Source: Chryseobacterium sp. FH2 | GTDB lineage: Bacteria; Bacteroidota; Bacteroidia; Flavobacteriales; Weeksellaceae | Assembly: GCF_001045455.1 (NCBI RefSeq) | Contig: NZ_LFNE01000001.1 | Coordinates: 124,001 to 188,000, forward strand | Reading direction: 5' to 3' | DNA length: 64,000 nt | Shown here: positions 1 to 9,930 of the stretch, in pieces | Layout: every line of letters begins with the position of its first letter | Numbering within the stretch: the stretch's first letter is position 1 | Program-made: the position numbers and the translations under genes | Notes under the pieces: generated by a model | What the model was told of the DNA's origin: nothing | Databases searched by the model: none | The model's input: the letters and a program-made list of their open reading frames with translations, nothing else

Positions 1-1038
1 AAAGCCCTGCCCCGCAGGGAACTGTGGTAAATTCGGATACGTTGCTGGTGAAATCCACTGATCATCATAAGAAGATAAAATCTGTGGTGAATAGGGATCA
101 GCAACCTTCCTCAAATCATTGGTTCTATATTGAAAAGTGTATAATTGCTGAGGTGTCAATCCACTCAGCTCAATCCAATATAAATCAGGATTTGCAGTAT
201 CTCTTTTCATTAAATAAGCATCATCTACCGTCCAGTTATTGAAACTTCCGATGACATGAACGAAATTTTTAAACGGAGCATATAAAGCCAGACCCACTTT
301 TGTATTATCAGCGGTATTGTAATTGATTCCTTGTTTTATCCAGTTTGGAATAGCCTCAGAAACCACATTTCTGGGTATTTGTAAAATGAAAGTTGCATTT
401 TTTGCATTTCCTCCTTCTGTAGCAATAAGCTCCATATTGGCATCAGCCGTCACAGTGTAATTGTAAGAATATGACATTGACGGCGTTGAAGTAGAGTTGA
501 CAACCAATCCATTTGCTTTTAGCTGGAAAGTTGCCCCTACATTTGTTGTTGCTGTAATATTAATTGAATTTCCAGTCGGAACTGACGTCAAACTATTAGC
601 CAGCGGATTTGTCAGATTTAAATTTAAAATCCCAACATTTACAAAATTGTCCGGAGTTTGATGGCTTCCTGTTTTATCTTTTAATAAAAACCCAAACCTC
701 CCGATTCCTGTTCTATTGTAAAAAGTTGTGGGAGTAAAGGTCAAAGAATAAGTATCCGTTCCGCTATTATATGTCAGTTTGTTCACGTCATTAGAATCCC
801 CCCACTGTCCGTTAGTGGGACAATCCTGACTATTTTGATAATTTGTATCCAAAGACCAGCTCCAAATATAAATGGCATTGTTTGCCACTCCCCAAGCTGT
901 CTCATCAATTTGGTCTCCCGGTACTGTCAAAGTAATTTGATCAGTCTCATTAAACGGATTAGGTGTAATTGTATAGTTTATCTGACCAAAAATAAAAGCC
1001 ATGACAAATAACAAAACACCAGAATAAAATTTCCTCAT
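1..1038 (-). CDS. Secreted alpha-amylase-family protein, N-terminal part (runs off the window)
   Basis: Only the first 346 codons are inside the window; the frame stays open to base 1. It begins with a short hydrophobic signal peptide (MRKFYSGVLLFVMAFIFG). Repeated beta-sandwich-like sequence follows, then from about residue 265 a segment typical of the starch-binding/CBM48-like domain ahead of flavobacterial alpha-amylase GH13 domains (VIGSFNNWTV, then YWIELSGL and KVADPYS). The catalytic barrel would lie beyond the window edge, so the enzymatic call rests on the accessory domains. It was probably exported for starch or glycogen breakdown. A terminator-like hairpin separates it from the upstream gene, so it is likely transcribed alone. 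It could instead be a non-catalytic carbohydrate-binding protein. Confidence 0.7.
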   Translation of the reverse strand, partial: MRKFYSGVLLFVMAFIFGQINYTITPNPFNETDQITLTVPGDQIDETAWGVANNAIYIWSWSLDTNYQNSQDCPTNGQWGDSNDVNKLTYNSGTDTYSLTFTPTTFYNRTGIGRFGFLLKDKTGSHQTPDNFVNVGILNLNLTNPLANSLTSVPTGNSINITATTNVGATFQLKANGLVVNSTSTPSMSYSYNYTVTADANMELIATEGGNAKNATFILQIPRNVVSEAIPNWIKQGINYNTADNTKVGLALYAPFKNFVHVIGSFNNWTVDDAYLMKRDTANPDLYWIELSGLTPQQLYTFQYRTNDLRKVADPYSPQILSSYDDQWISPATYPNLPQFPAGQGF

Positions 1039-1181
1039 ATAAATTGTTTTTTTTCAGTTAGTACAATACGAAAGTAATTCATTTTTTGAGAATTATTTAA
1101 ATTCTATCAGAAAAACATAAATTTTAACTTTGAGATATTATACATAAAAGAATAAATTCCGTATTAATAATATCTGAAATA

Positions 1182-1215
1182 AAAACCCGCAACGTATAAT
1201 ACAAAGCGGGTTTTC
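1182..1215 (-). terminator. Rho-independent terminator of the FISUMP gene
   Basis: A 9-bp stem (1182-1190 with 1206-1214, core ACCCGC/GCGGGT) with a 15-base loop. On the minus strand it is followed by a T-rich stretch, about 90 bases downstream of the stop at 1303. Confidence 0.7.
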
Positions 1216-1302
1216 TGCAATTTAAAAAATGAACTAACAATTGACTTTAAAAACAAAAGCTTTTCAGAAAAAAACTCCTGCGTCAAATCAAATGTCTGGA
1301 AA

Positions 1303-3360
1303 TTAGTTTTTAATAACTTTTTTAGATATTTTTTGTCCGTTCTTTAGCTTTAATTCTACAATATAGGTTCCTTTTGGAAGTTCCTGCATATTAATTTGAT
1401 GATCAGAAAACTGAACATTAAGTTTCTGGCCAACGGCACTATACACGGCTATTGCATCGATTACTATATCTGTTTTAATATTTAAAATACCATTTGTAGG
1501 ATTTGGATAGACTCCAACAACAGCAGTATTTAATTTTACATCTACAGTACCTAATTGTGTAAAATCTTTGATACATCTCACAGATTGTCCCTGACCTCTC
1601 GGACCTCCGGCAGAAGCATTTCCGAGCGCACCACTCACGTATAAATATTTTGCTCCTGAATTTGATGTATCCGCACTCCAGTAGTAACCTCTTTCGCCCA
1701 CAAAGGTAAATCCTCCACTACTCGGGCTTCTATATCCTGCTCCCGGAAGTTTCAACGTACTTGCATATGCTGCTGTAATGTTTGAGATACCTTCTACACT
1801 TGTATATGTACCCCATTCTGCCTGAGTGGGCATTCTCCAACCCTGACCTACTTTTTTACAAGGATCCGCCCCATTTGCTGAAGTAACATCAGATGAAGAG
1901 GCTGCCGTCCATTGATCACTTATAGAATTTATCCCCCACCAAGCTGTTGTATTTGAACCAAGAATAAACGAAGTAATCCCTGCAAGACCATCAGGATAAT
2001 TGTTTGTAGGGGCACTCATAGTCGCTGAATTTCTTAACTGATGACCATCATCCCATCTTCCCCACTGGAACAAATCTCCATAAGAATCTTCATCATTCAT
2101 TGCTGTAGCTACTCTTGAACTTCCTAAGTTTTGTTGTAACCAAATTTTACCATCGTATCCTCTTACTGTCGTGTAAGTAACATTCTGGCCCTGATATTGG
2201 AAAGTCACACATCCCAAATCGCCGGGGTTATTTCCCGGATCTATATTGTTACAAAGAGGATTGTTAGTTGTTATTGAAAGTCTTTTAACTCTAGTCCCGC
2301 CCTGAGAATATGCAAGGACAAGATAATTATTCACTTTATCAAAAGCTAAATCATTATAAAGTGCCTGCCCGTCAGAAATAAAAGAACCACCAAGAATTTC
2401 CCAAGTTTGAGTATTAGCATTCAAAGTATATGCTGTATTTCTCAGAAAATCATCATTTTCAAAACGGCTTGCTACCACAAAAGGTTTACCATCAGGGCTT
2501 ACAGCAATAGCAACATGCTGTACTCTACCACTACTGAAATTAGCGTTTCCCAACTGTTCCCAAGAAACACCGTCAAATTTCTTTACATTTAATTTTTGGC
2601 CGTTTGATGAGTTTGAAACATAAGCCACATATAAATTGTTATTTGCATCAATTGCAATATCGGATGTATACTGTTCCCCCGAAGAAGAAGTGTCTACAAT
2701 ACTCCCGCCTACCAACTCCCAATTATCTGAAGCTGTCGCTGTTGTATTATTTTGATATACTCTTACACCACTCGCAACATTGCATGTATAAATTTTGTTG
2801 TTTGTCCCTATTGTCATTTCAGCGAATGCCGCTCCGCTTGAAAAACCCGTATTTCCAACCTGCTCCCAGGCTCCGTTTACATAGCGGGAAACCATTCCAG
2901 AGTTATGGTTTCCATAAGTAAATAAAATATTGGACGAAGAGACTGCAGATGCCTGATAATTTATGGAAGCATCAGTTGAATTCGGTAGTGAAGCCCAGGA
3001 AGTTCCGTCAAACTTACGAACCTCCATTCCTGAACCGGGATATCCAACCTGATTCGTGTAATAAATATTTCCCAAACCATCTATTGATAATGAATTATAA
3101 GTTGCACTCCCCGTCGTAATCCCCGGACTTCCACCTGCGTAAGACCAAGAATTTCCGTTAAATACCTGAACAGAACCTTTGGAAACAGAAGTATCGTAGT
3201 AAGAAAGATAATATTTTCCTGCATTGTCAACCACTAAGTTATTAAAACTACTTCCACCGGCTGAAACTAGCTGTACACCACCAACATCTTCCCATTGCTG
3301 AGCAAATGAATAAGTATTTGAGGCTATTAAAACCCCAAAACCTATTCCTATTTTCTTCAT
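1303..3360 (-). CDS. Secreted FISUMP-domain protein with type IX secretion sorting tail
   Basis: I place the start at the second Met (3360) because it opens a clean signal peptide (MKKIGIGFGVLIASNTYSFA); an in-frame Met lies 24 bases upstream. The first ~370 residues are repeated beta-propeller-like units of the SLSIDGLGNIYY / IAIDANNNLYVAY kind. The middle (about 385-600) matches the FISUMP (Fibrobacter succinogenes major paralogous) domain, with GYDGKIWLQQNLG and WRMPTQAEW. The last ~75 residues form a type A T9SS tail: VYPNPTNGILNIKT and a terminal basic KVIKN. It is therefore predicted to be exported through the type IX system and to be surface-bound or released. The biological role is unknown. 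Confidence 0.85.
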   Translation of the reverse strand: MKKIGIGFGVLIASNTYSFAQQWEDVGGVQLVSAGGSSFNNLVVDNAGKYYLSYYDTSVSKGSVQVFNGNSWSYAGGSPGITTGSATYNSLSIDGLGNIYYTNQVGYPGSGMEVRKFDGTSWASLPNSTDASINYQASAVSSSNILFTYGNHNSGMVSRYVNGAWEQVGNTGFSSGAAFAEMTIGTNNKIYTCNVASGVRVYQNNTTATASDNWELVGGSIVDTSSSGEQYTSDIAIDANNNLYVAYVSNSSNGQKLNVKKFDGVSWEQLGNANFSSGRVQHVAIAVSPDGKPFVVASRFENDDFLRNTAYTLNANTQTWEILGGSFISDGQALYNDLAFDKVNNYLVLAYSQGGTRVKRLSITTNNPLCNNIDPGNNPGDLGCVTFQYQGQNVTYTTVRGYDGKIWLQQNLGSSRVATAMNDEDSYGDLFQWGRWDDGHQLRNSATMSAPTNNYPDGLAGITSFILGSNTTAWWGINSISDQWTAASSSDVTSANGADPCKKVGQGWRMPTQAEWGTYTSVEGISNITAAYASTLKLPGAGYRSPSSGGFTFVGERGYYWSADTSNSGAKYLYVSGALGNASAGGPRGQGQSVRCIKDFTQLGTVDVKLNTAVVGVYPNPTNGILNIKTDIVIDAIAVYSAVGQKLNVQFSDHQINMQELPKGTYIVELKLKNGQKISKKVIKN

Positions 3361-3486
3361 CGTAGAATGTAAATTTCTGAACATAACTAATATTATTTTT
3401 ATTTATTCTAAATTATATCTAATTTTGCGCAAAAGTACTTCACATTATTAACCTCAAGTTATCATTTCCAAACTTTTTGTTATCAA

Positions 3487-4401
3487 ATGCGGGGCTTTTA
3501 CTTCAAATTATACCACAAAAACGACGCATCTCGTATGAAGCAAGCTAAAAACGGATTAATATTCGAGTCCGATGATATACAAATAGTACTACATGAAGAT
3601 TCGTATGCGGAAAATCATCCTAGATCTAATTTTATCGAGGGAAAATCAAGCTTTAACCTGCTATTCTTACTCAGCAACAATATCCATTTGGAAGCAAATG
3701 ATTGTAGCGCCAATTTTGTTTTTAAGAAAAATCAATATATTCTTCATTATTCACCTCTGGATAGCTCGGCAGAACTTTGGACAGAAAACCAGGAAAATTT
3801 AAAATATCTCCAAATCCAGATCAATTATCAATATATTTTTAATCTTATCGATCCGGAATCGGACAATGAAAATGCAGAGATTTTAGAAAATATGCTCAAA
3901 AATAATTTCATATTTCTACATAAAGAAACCCCTCCAGACATGACTGTGGAAATGCACATGATTTTGAGGGAAATTATTAATTATTCAAAAAAAGGAGTAA
4001 TGCAGAAGCTTTTTGTAGAAGCTAAAATCATTAAACTTTTAATTTTAATTTTTGAGCAGTTTAATGAAAAAAATACCATTGATAAAACTCCTGAAATACC
4101 TTTAATAATTAAAAAATTTATCGACGAAAATTACCATAAAAATATTAAAGCTGAAGAAATAGGCAAGCTAATCGGAATCAATCAAAATAAAATCAGGAAA
4201 GAATTCAAATCTCAATACCATCTTACTGTTACAGATTATCTCTCAGAATTAAGAATGCTTAAAGCTAAAAAATTAATCATTAATAAAGAAATGATGATCA
4301 AAGAAATTGCAATAGAATGCGGTTACGAATATGTTCAAAATTTCACAAGAGCTTTCAAAAAGAAATTTGGTGTATCTCCTGAAAAATTAAGAACCGAATA
4401 A
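3487..4401 (+). CDS. AraC-family transcriptional regulator
   Basis: The C-terminal ~100 residues form the double helix-turn-helix of AraC/XylS proteins. The first helix-turn-helix is around IKAEEIGKLIGINQNKIRKE and the second around MIKEIAIECGYEYVQNF, ending in the signature FTRAFKKKFGVSP. The N-terminal ~190 residues are an unassigned sensing domain. There is no membrane segment, so it is a cytoplasmic DNA-binding protein. An alternative start at 3535 (Met17) is about equally likely because no ribosome-binding signal decides. It is divergent from the FISUMP gene (102 bases between the outermost possible starts), so it may regulate that gene, but this is inference from position only. Confidence 0.85.
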   Translation: MRGFYFKLYHKNDASRMKQAKNGLIFESDDIQIVLHEDSYAENHPRSNFIEGKSSFNLLFLLSNNIHLEANDCSANFVFKKNQYILHYSPLDSSAELWTENQENLKYLQIQINYQYIFNLIDPESDNENAEILENMLKNNFIFLHKETPPDMTVEMHMILREIINYSKKGVMQKLFVEAKIIKLLILIFEQFNEKNTIDKTPEIPLIIKKFIDENYHKNIKAEEIGKLIGINQNKIRKEFKSQYHLTVTDYLSELRMLKAKKLIINKEMMIKEIAIECGYEYVQNFTRAFKKKFGVSPEKLRTE

Positions 4402-4403
4402 AA

Positions 4404-4434
4404 AAAACCACTTAAAAAATAAATGGTTTTGTAT
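4404..4434 (+). terminator. Weak terminator-like hairpin after the AraC gene
   Basis: A 7-bp stem AAAACCA/TGGTTTT (4404-4410 with 4424-4430) immediately after the stop codon. The T-run is only four bases, so termination strength is uncertain. Confidence 0.35.
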
Positions 4435-4496
4435 ATGTTGTTTTGCTTTGATATTGCTTTCTCGGAATTCAGGTGAGAAAACAATGACAAAATCAA

Positions 4497-4784
4497 TTAA
4501 TGATGATGTCCGTGACTATCATGTAAGAAAGGACCATGGCCTTTAGGCTCATTGTAGATTACTTCTACACCTTCTTGCTCGTAAATCATTTTGCTTCTGA
4601 TTTCCTCAGGATCAAATGGTTTTACTTTTCCGAAATATTCTTTTAAACCTTCAGTCAACCACATTGGAATTACCAAACCGAAGAACATAAAAATACACCA
4701 GAAACCCACTAAGAACATTGTAATAAAGAAACAAGTCCAAAGAAACTGGTAAAACGGCCAAAATGCTGATAAAATCGTTATCAT
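4497..4784 (-). CDS. Small two-segment membrane protein with His-rich C-terminus
   Basis: 95 residues. Residues 1-45 are strongly hydrophobic and contain two probable membrane segments (aromatic- and Met-rich). The following hydrophilic tail ends in GPFLHDSHGHHH, with five histidines in the last eight residues. I do not recognise a named family. A good -7 box lies 20 bases upstream of the start. It follows fumA in the same direction but has its own promoter. The His tail suggests metal contact or simply a hydrophilic anchor; neither can be decided from the sequence. Confidence 0.75.
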   Translation of the reverse strand: MITILSAFWPFYQFLWTCFFITMFLVGFWCIFMFFGLVIPMWLTEGLKEYFGKVKPFDPEEIRSKMIYEQEGVEVIYNEPKGHGPFLHDSHGHHH

Positions 4785-4803
4785 TTTTCTTAAAGATTTT
4801 AGG

Positions 4804-4811
4804 CAAAAATA
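4804..4811 (-). promoter_or_regulatory. -7 box (TAnnTTTG) for the small membrane protein
   Basis: The minus strand reads TATTTTTG at 4811-4804, a perfect Bacteroidetes -7 consensus, 20 bases before the ATG at 4784. Confidence 0.6.
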
Positions 4812-4878
4812 AGGCTTTTTATTTTTTCACACAAAAGATACAAGCCTTATTTTATAATTTATTTTGATTTTAAACTAA

Positions 4879-6486
4879 TTAGTGAGCAAGATTTGCGAAG
4901 AAATCGTTTCCTTTATCATCAGTAATGATAAATGCAGGAAAATCCTTTACCACTATTTTTCTTACGGCCTCCATCCCTAATTCCGGGAAATCCACCACCT
5001 CAACCGACAAAATATTGTCTTTTGCAAGGATTGCGGCAGGGCCGCCAATGGAGCCTATATAGAAGCCTCCGTATTTATAACAAGCGTCTGTAACATCTTT
5101 AGTTCTATTTCCCTTTGCCAACATGATCATACTTCCTCCGTGGCTTTGGAACTCATCAACATACACATCCATTCTTCCAGCGGTTGTAGGTCCGAAACTT
5201 CCTGAAGGCATTCCTTCCGGAGTTTTTGCCGGGCCTGCATAATAAATCGGATGGTTTTTAAAATATTCCGGCATTGGTTTTCCGCTATCTAACAATTCTT
5301 TGATCTTTGCGTGAGCGATATCTCTTGCAACAATTAACGTCCCGTTTAATTTCAATCTTGTTTTGATTGGATATTTTGAAAGCTCAGCCAAAATTTCGGG
5401 CATTGGTTTATTTAAATCAATCTCAACCGCTTCTTCTAAATGTGGCGGAGTTGCCGGTAAAAATCTTTTCGGATCTTGTTCCAATTGCTCAAGGAAAATA
5501 CCTTCTTTTGTAATTTTTCCTCTGATATTTCTGTCTGCGGAACAAGAAACTCCCATTCCCACCGGGCAAGAAGCCGCATGACGAGGAAGTCTGATAACTC
5601 TCACATCATGAGTCAGGTATTTTCCGCCAAACTGAGCACCAATTGCACTTTCCTGACAGATTTTCTGAACTTTTGCTTCCCACTCCAAATCTCTGAATGC
5701 CTGCCCCGCTTCATTTCCTTCTGTTGGCAGATTATCATAATATTTTGCTGATGCTTTTTTTACCGCAGCTAAATTTGCTTCGGCTGAAGTTCCGCCAATA
5801 ACCAATGCCAGATGATAAGGCGGGCAAGCTGCCGTTCCCAAATCAGAGATCCTCTCTTTTACAAAAGCTTCAAGTGATTTTTCGTTCAGTAAAGATTTTG
5901 TCTTCTGATAAAGGAAAGTCTTATTTGCAGAACCTCCTCCTTTCGTTAAGAATAAAAATTCGTAATAATCTCCTTTTTTAGCATAAATATCAATCTGCGC
6001 AGGGAGATTTGAACCTGAATTTTTCTCGTCAAACATAGTCAAAGGTACAACCTGAGAATATCTTAAATTTCTTTTTTGGTAGGTATTGTAGATTCCCCTG
6101 CTGAGATATTCTCCATCTTCAACTCCTGTATAAACATTTTCCCCTTTTTTACCCATCACAATTGCAGTCCCTGTATCCTGGCAAGAAGGTAAAGCTCCTT
6201 CTACAGCTACTGCAGCATTTTGCAATAAGTTATAAGCAACGAACCTATCATTATCTGTAGCTTCAGGATCATCAATAATTCGTCTAAGACTTTCTAAGTG
6301 TGAAGATCGAAGCATGAAAGAAACATCTGCCATTGCTTCTTCAGCTAATAATTCAAGGCCTTTCGGATCGATTGTTAAAATTTCTCTTTCTCCCAGTTTC
6401 TCAACCTTTACATAATCTGAAGTCAATTTCTTATACACCGTATCATCTTTCTGAATCGGATACGGATCCTGATATCTAAATTCCAT
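4879..6486 (-). CDS. fumA: Class I fumarate hydratase (Fe-S)
   Basis: Converts fumarate and malate in the TCA cycle using a [4Fe-4S] cluster. From Met at 6486 the protein has 535 residues, normal for two-domain class I fumarases. Three cysteines at about residues 102 ([10 protein letters not shown]), 221 ([10 protein letters not shown]) and 315 (GVSCSADRN) have the spacing of the cluster ligands in this family (119 and 94 residues). The C-terminal domain carries [11 protein letters not shown] longer reading frame starts at 6507, but the -7 box overlaps that codon, so 6486 is the credible start. It is divergent from the class II enzyme, giving an oxygen-labile and an oxygen-stable fumarase side by side. 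Confidence 0.95.
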   Translation of the reverse strand: MEFRYQDPYPIQKDDTVYKKLTSDYVKVEKLGEREILTIDPKGLELLAEEAMADVSFMLRSSHLESLRRIIDDPEATDNDRFVAYNLLQNAAVAVEGALPSCQDTGTAIVMGKKGENVYTGVEDGEYLSRGIYNTYQKRNLRYSQVVPLTMFDEKNSGSNLPAQIDIYAKKGDYYEFLFLTKGGGSANKTFLYQKTKSLLNEKSLEAFVKERISDLGTAACPPYHLALVIGGTSAEANLAAVKKASAKYYDNLPTEGNEAGQAFRDLEWEAKVQKICQESAIGAQFGGKYLTHDVRVIRLPRHAASCPVGMGVSCSADRNIRGKITKEGIFLEQLEQDPKRFLPATPPHLEEAVEIDLNKPMPEILAELSKYPIKTRLKLNGTLIVARDIAHAKIKELLDSGKPMPEYFKNHPIYYAGPAKTPEGMPSGSFGPTTAGRMDVYVDEFQSHGGSMIMLAKGNRTKDVTDACYKYGGFYIGSIGGPAAILAKDNILSVEVVDFPELGMEAVRKIVVKDFPAFIITDDKGNDFFANLAH

Positions 6487-6504
6487 TCTACTTTTTCTTT
6501 GGTG

Positions 6505-6512
6505 CAAAAATA
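6505..6512 (-). promoter_or_regulatory. -7 box of fumA
   Basis: The minus strand reads TATTTTTG, matching TAnnTTTG, 19 bases before the ATG at 6486. Its position excludes the longer upstream start. Confidence 0.65.
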
Positions 6513-6624
6513 CGCCTTACACAAAAAAACATGAGTAAAATCAGCAATATTCGACCGTATTTATAACGATTATAAATTGCGAAATTTCCAGTTTATGAGT
6601 AACTTTATAAAAATTTCAATCACA

Positions 6625-8019
6625 ATGAATTACAGAATAGAAAAAGACACCATGGGTGAGGTACAGGTACCTGCTGATAAATTTTGGGGAGCACAGACAG
6701 AACGTTCCAGAAACAATTTCAAAATTGGCCCGGAAGGTTCTATGCCACACGAAATTATCGAAGCTTTTGCTTATCTGAAAAAAGCGGCAGCCTTCGCCAA
6801 TACAGATTTGGGAGTTCTTCCTGCTGAAAAAAGAGATATGATCGCAAAAGTTTGCGAAGAAATATTAGAAGGAAAGCTAAACGATCAGTTCCCTTTGGTA
6901 ATCTGGCAAACAGGTTCAGGGACGCAATCGAATATGAATGTGAATGAGGTGATTTCTAACAGAGCGCACATCAACAATGGCGGAACATTAGGTGATAAGT
7001 CAGAAATTCATCCGAACGATGATGTAAATAAATCTCAGTCTTCAAACGATACTTATCCAACAGCTATGCACATTGCAGCTTATAAAAAAGTTGTTGAAAC
7101 AACAATTCCTGCTGTTGAAAAATTAAAAAATACATTAGCCGAAAAATCTGCAGCTTTTAAAGATATCGTTAAAATCGGAAGGACACACTTAATGGATGCA
7201 ACACCATTGACTTTAGGGCAGGAATTTTCAGGGTACGTTGCTCAATTGGAATTTGGCTTAAGAGCTTTAAAAAACACGCTGCCTCATCTTTCTGAGCTTG
7301 CCTTGGGAGGAACTGCAGTAGGAACAGGGCTGAATACACCTCAAGGTTACGATGTAAAAGTTGCTGAATACATTGCAAAATTCACCAATCTCCCTTTTAT
7401 AACTGCTGAAAATAAATTCGAAGCTTTAGCTGCCCATGACGCAATTGTTGAATCTCACGGAGCTTTAAAACAATTGGCTGTTTCATTATATAAAATCGCG
7501 CAAGATGTAAGATTACTGGCTTCCGGCCCACGTTCGGGGATAGGAGAAATTCACATTCCTGAAAATGAGCCTGGCTCTTCAATCATGCCCGGAAAAGTAA
7601 ACCCTACTCAAAATGAAGCATTAACAATGGTTTGTGCCCAGGTTTTAGGAAATGACACAACCATTTCTTTTGCGGGAACTCAGGGAAATTATGAACTGAA
7701 TGTTTTCAAACCTGTTATGGCTTATAATTTTTTACAATCTGCCCAGCTGATTGCCGATGCTTGTATTTCGTTCAACGATCATTGTGCTGTCGGAATTGAG
7801 CCCAACCATGAAAGGATTAAAGAATTGGTTGATAAATCTTTGATGCTGGTAACGGCCTTAAATACACATATCGGTTACGAAAATGCAGCGAAAATTGCTA
7901 AAACAGCTCATAAAAACGGAACGACTCTGAAAGAAGAAGCTGTAAATTTAGGGCTTTTGACGGCTGAACAATTTGATGAATGGGTAAAGCCGGAAGATAT
8001 GGTTGGAAGCTTGAAATAG
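6625..8019 (+). CDS. fumC: Class II fumarate hydratase
   Basis: Iron-independent fumarase of the aspartase/fumarase superfamily, a homotetramer in the cytosol. The protein is 464 residues from the Met at 6625 ([16 protein letters not shown], the usual family beginning). The frame extends to 6577, but those 16 residues have no family counterpart. The superfamily signature [11 protein letters not shown] is at about residues 316-326, with [14 protein letters not shown] and [16 protein letters not shown] upstream as expected for FumC. The gene stands alone with a strong terminator behind it. Confidence 0.96.
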   Translation: MNYRIEKDTMGEVQVPADKFWGAQTERSRNNFKIGPEGSMPHEIIEAFAYLKKAAAFANTDLGVLPAEKRDMIAKVCEEILEGKLNDQFPLVIWQTGSGTQSNMNVNEVISNRAHINNGGTLGDKSEIHPNDDVNKSQSSNDTYPTAMHIAAYKKVVETTIPAVEKLKNTLAEKSAAFKDIVKIGRTHLMDATPLTLGQEFSGYVAQLEFGLRALKNTLPHLSELALGGTAVGTGLNTPQGYDVKVAEYIAKFTNLPFITAENKFEALAAHDAIVESHGALKQLAVSLYKIAQDVRLLASGPRSGIGEIHIPENEPGSSIMPGKVNPTQNEALTMVCAQVLGNDTTISFAGTQGNYELNVFKPVMAYNFLQSAQLIADACISFNDHCAVGIEPNHERIKELVDKSLMLVTALNTHIGYENAAKIAKTAHKNGTTLKEEAVNLGLLTAEQFDEWVKPEDMVGSLK

Positions 8020-8045
8020 ATTTTTTTTAACCGTTAGATATTTAC

Positions 8046-8080
8046 AAAACTCTAAGGATTTATTCTTGGAGTTTTCTATT
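8046..8080 (+). terminator. Terminator of fumC
   Basis: An 11-bp stem (8046-8056 with 8065-8075, one G-T pair) with an 8-base loop, followed by CTATTTTT, 26 bases after the fumC stop. The rest of 8081-8260 shows no gene. Confidence 0.75.
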
Positions 8081-8260
8081 TTTATAAAAGTCTGAAATAT
8101 ACTTTTCAGCTTAAATAAATTTTGAATTAAAGTTTTTCTAAATTATATAATCCACGTAATTAAGGAATGTGTTTAACATAGATATATTCCTAAAAACCAA
8201 TGTAAAAATCTAATCGTTGATAAAAAGATTTCCGGCCATTTCTATTTTTCGAACTTACAA

Positions 8261-9196
8261 TTATCCTGCGAAATCATCCAGCATATTTCGTGTAGGAACA
8301 AAAAATAATGTCCCTGTAGAAGCTGTACTGAAATCCAGAATTTTATCATAGTTTCCTGGCGGATTTCCTATAAACATATTCGTAAGCATCTTTTTCACTG
8401 TTGTAAAGGTACTTGCATAAGCAATAAAATATGTTCCAAATTCATTTGTAGAAGGATTTCCGAAAGGCATATTATCCCTTACGATTTTCAGCTCTTCCCC
8501 GTTCTCACCTTCAATATTAGCCAATGCAATGTGAGAATTTGCCGGTTTGATATCATCAGACATTTCAATATCATTTTCTTTTGACCGGCCTATTACTCTT
8601 TCCTGCTGTTCCGTTGAAAGGCTTTTCCATGCATCCATGTTATGCAGATATTTCTGTACAAAAAGATAGCTTCCCCCTTTATATTGCAAATCTTCCTCAC
8701 CAATTTTAGCAAAAAAATCCCTGTCTTCACCATGAGGGTTTTCCGTTCCGTCTACAAAACCGAGAATTGAACGGGCATCCCAATATTTGAATCCATGAAC
8801 TTCTAAAATACTTTCAGCAACAGGATTTAATAATTTTGAAATTTCAATTGCCATATCAAAAATTAGGCTCTTATTATCTGCCCGTAAATGAAAATGTAAA
8901 TCTCCCGGTGTAGAAACTGCAACATGTCTCTCACCTCTGATCTCCTCATAATTAACTAATTCTTTCGGTAAAGGGGTCGGAAGTTCCAGTTTTTTCCAGG
9001 CTTCGTAACCAATCCCCATAACACAGCTTGCCCTGCTGTCCGGAAACCTATTAAAAACAGTATTATTCAGATTTAAAATCAATGCACTCAACTTTTGAAA
9101 AGCATCTTTCAATTGTGGATGATCGTTCAGTTTCCAAACCATGAAAATGGTATTGTTGTTTGGATAATCCGTGACGTTTTGAGATTCTATACTCAT
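8261..9196 (-). CDS. Dye-decolorizing (DyP-type) haem peroxidase
   Basis: 311 residues, the usual length of the short bacterial DyP group (YfeX-like). The defining GxxDG motif appears as GFVDGTENP at about residues 145-153. It supplies the distal Asp used in compound I formation. A histidine-containing segment near residue 225 (PANSHIALANIE) is a candidate proximal haem ligand region. There is no signal peptide, so it should be cytoplasmic. It is the last gene of the ABC operon, 19 bases after the ATPase stop. That pairing may be only co-transcription: no encapsulin gene is nearby and no encapsulin-targeting tail is evident. Confidence 0.93.
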   Translation of the reverse strand: MSIESQNVTDYPNNNTIFMVWKLNDHPQLKDAFQKLSALILNLNNTVFNRFPDSRASCVMGIGYEAWKKLELPTPLPKELVNYEEIRGERHVAVSTPGDLHFHLRADNKSLIFDMAIEISKLLNPVAESILEVHGFKYWDARSILGFVDGTENPHGEDRDFFAKIGEEDLQYKGGSYLFVQKYLHNMDAWKSLSTEQQERVIGRSKENDIEMSDDIKPANSHIALANIEGENGEELKIVRDNMPFGNPSTNEFGTYFIAYASTFTTVKKMLTNMFIGNPPGNYDKILDFSTASTGTLFFVPTRNMLDDFAG

Positions 9197-9215
9197 GTAT
9201 TATTGTAATTTTAAA

Positions 9216-9929
9216 TTAAACAGGAGATGAAACCTGTTCTGCAAAATATTGTTCCAGATCTTTCAGTGTTTCAGGATTTGTCTGAATGTCTTTTACTATT
9301 TGTCCTTTATTCACCACCACAATTCTGTTGCAGACTTCGGTTGTATGTGATAAATCATGACTGGAAATCAGAAATGTTACACCCTCTTGTTTTGACAATT
9401 CTTTAATCAAATTTTTCAATTTAATTTGAGTGGAAGGATCAAGGTTGGCAAAAGGCTCATCCAAGATAATAATTTCAGGATTTCCGATAATTGCTCCTAC
9501 AATTCCTACCTTTTTCTGGTTTCCTTTGGATAAATCCCGGACATATTTTCCTGAGTTCAAAATCTCCCCGTTAAAAAGATCATAAAATGGTCTTAAAAAT
9601 TCATCTACAGAAGCTTTATTCTGCCCTCTTAACTCTCCTATGAAATAAAAATATTCTTCCGGTGTAAGATATCCTATCAAAAAAGTATCATCTACGAAAG
9701 CTGAAACTTTGCTTTTCCATTCCTCAGATTCGTTTACTTTAATTCCGTTAATACTTACAAAACCTGTTGTAGCCTGAATCAAATCAAGCATCAAGCTAAA
9801 GAGTGTCGTTTTTCCTGCTCCGTTATTTCCCACAAGTCCGAAAGTTTCACCATTTGGGATTTCTAAATGTCCGATATTGAGAACTGTTGCTGTCCCGTAT
9901 GTTTTAGATAAATTATTTATAGTAATCAT
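9216..9929 (-). CDS. ABC transporter ATP-binding protein
   Basis: 237 residues with Walker A GNNGAGKT (about 38-45), a Q-loop region, the ABC signature RDLSKGNQKK and Walker B IIILDEPFANLDP, followed by the switch histidine in SSHDLSH. It belongs to the single-nucleotide-domain type that pairs with a separate permease. It starts one base after the stop of the upstream permease gene, so the two are translationally close and should form one exporter. The substrate is not deducible. Confidence 0.95.
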   Translation of the reverse strand: MITINNLSKTYGTATVLNIGHLEIPNGETFGLVGNNGAGKTTLFSLMLDLIQATTGFVSINGIKVNESEEWKSKVSAFVDDTFLIGYLTPEEYFYFIGELRGQNKASVDEFLRPFYDLFNGEILNSGKYVRDLSKGNQKKVGIVGAIIGNPEIIILDEPFANLDPSTQIKLKNLIKELSKQEGVTFLISSHDLSHTTEVCNRIVVVNKGQIVKDIQTNPETLKDLEQYFAEQVSSPV

Positions 9930-9930
9930 A

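Noticed and set aside
1-20. Inverted repeat CCCTGC...GCAGGG at the window start
   Set aside because: It lies inside the coding frame of the amylase-like protein and is explained by codon sequence; no T-tract.
6577-6624. Upstream extension of fumC by 16 codons
   Set aside because: The extra residues are not part of FumC proteins; the Met at 6625 begins the conserved sequence.
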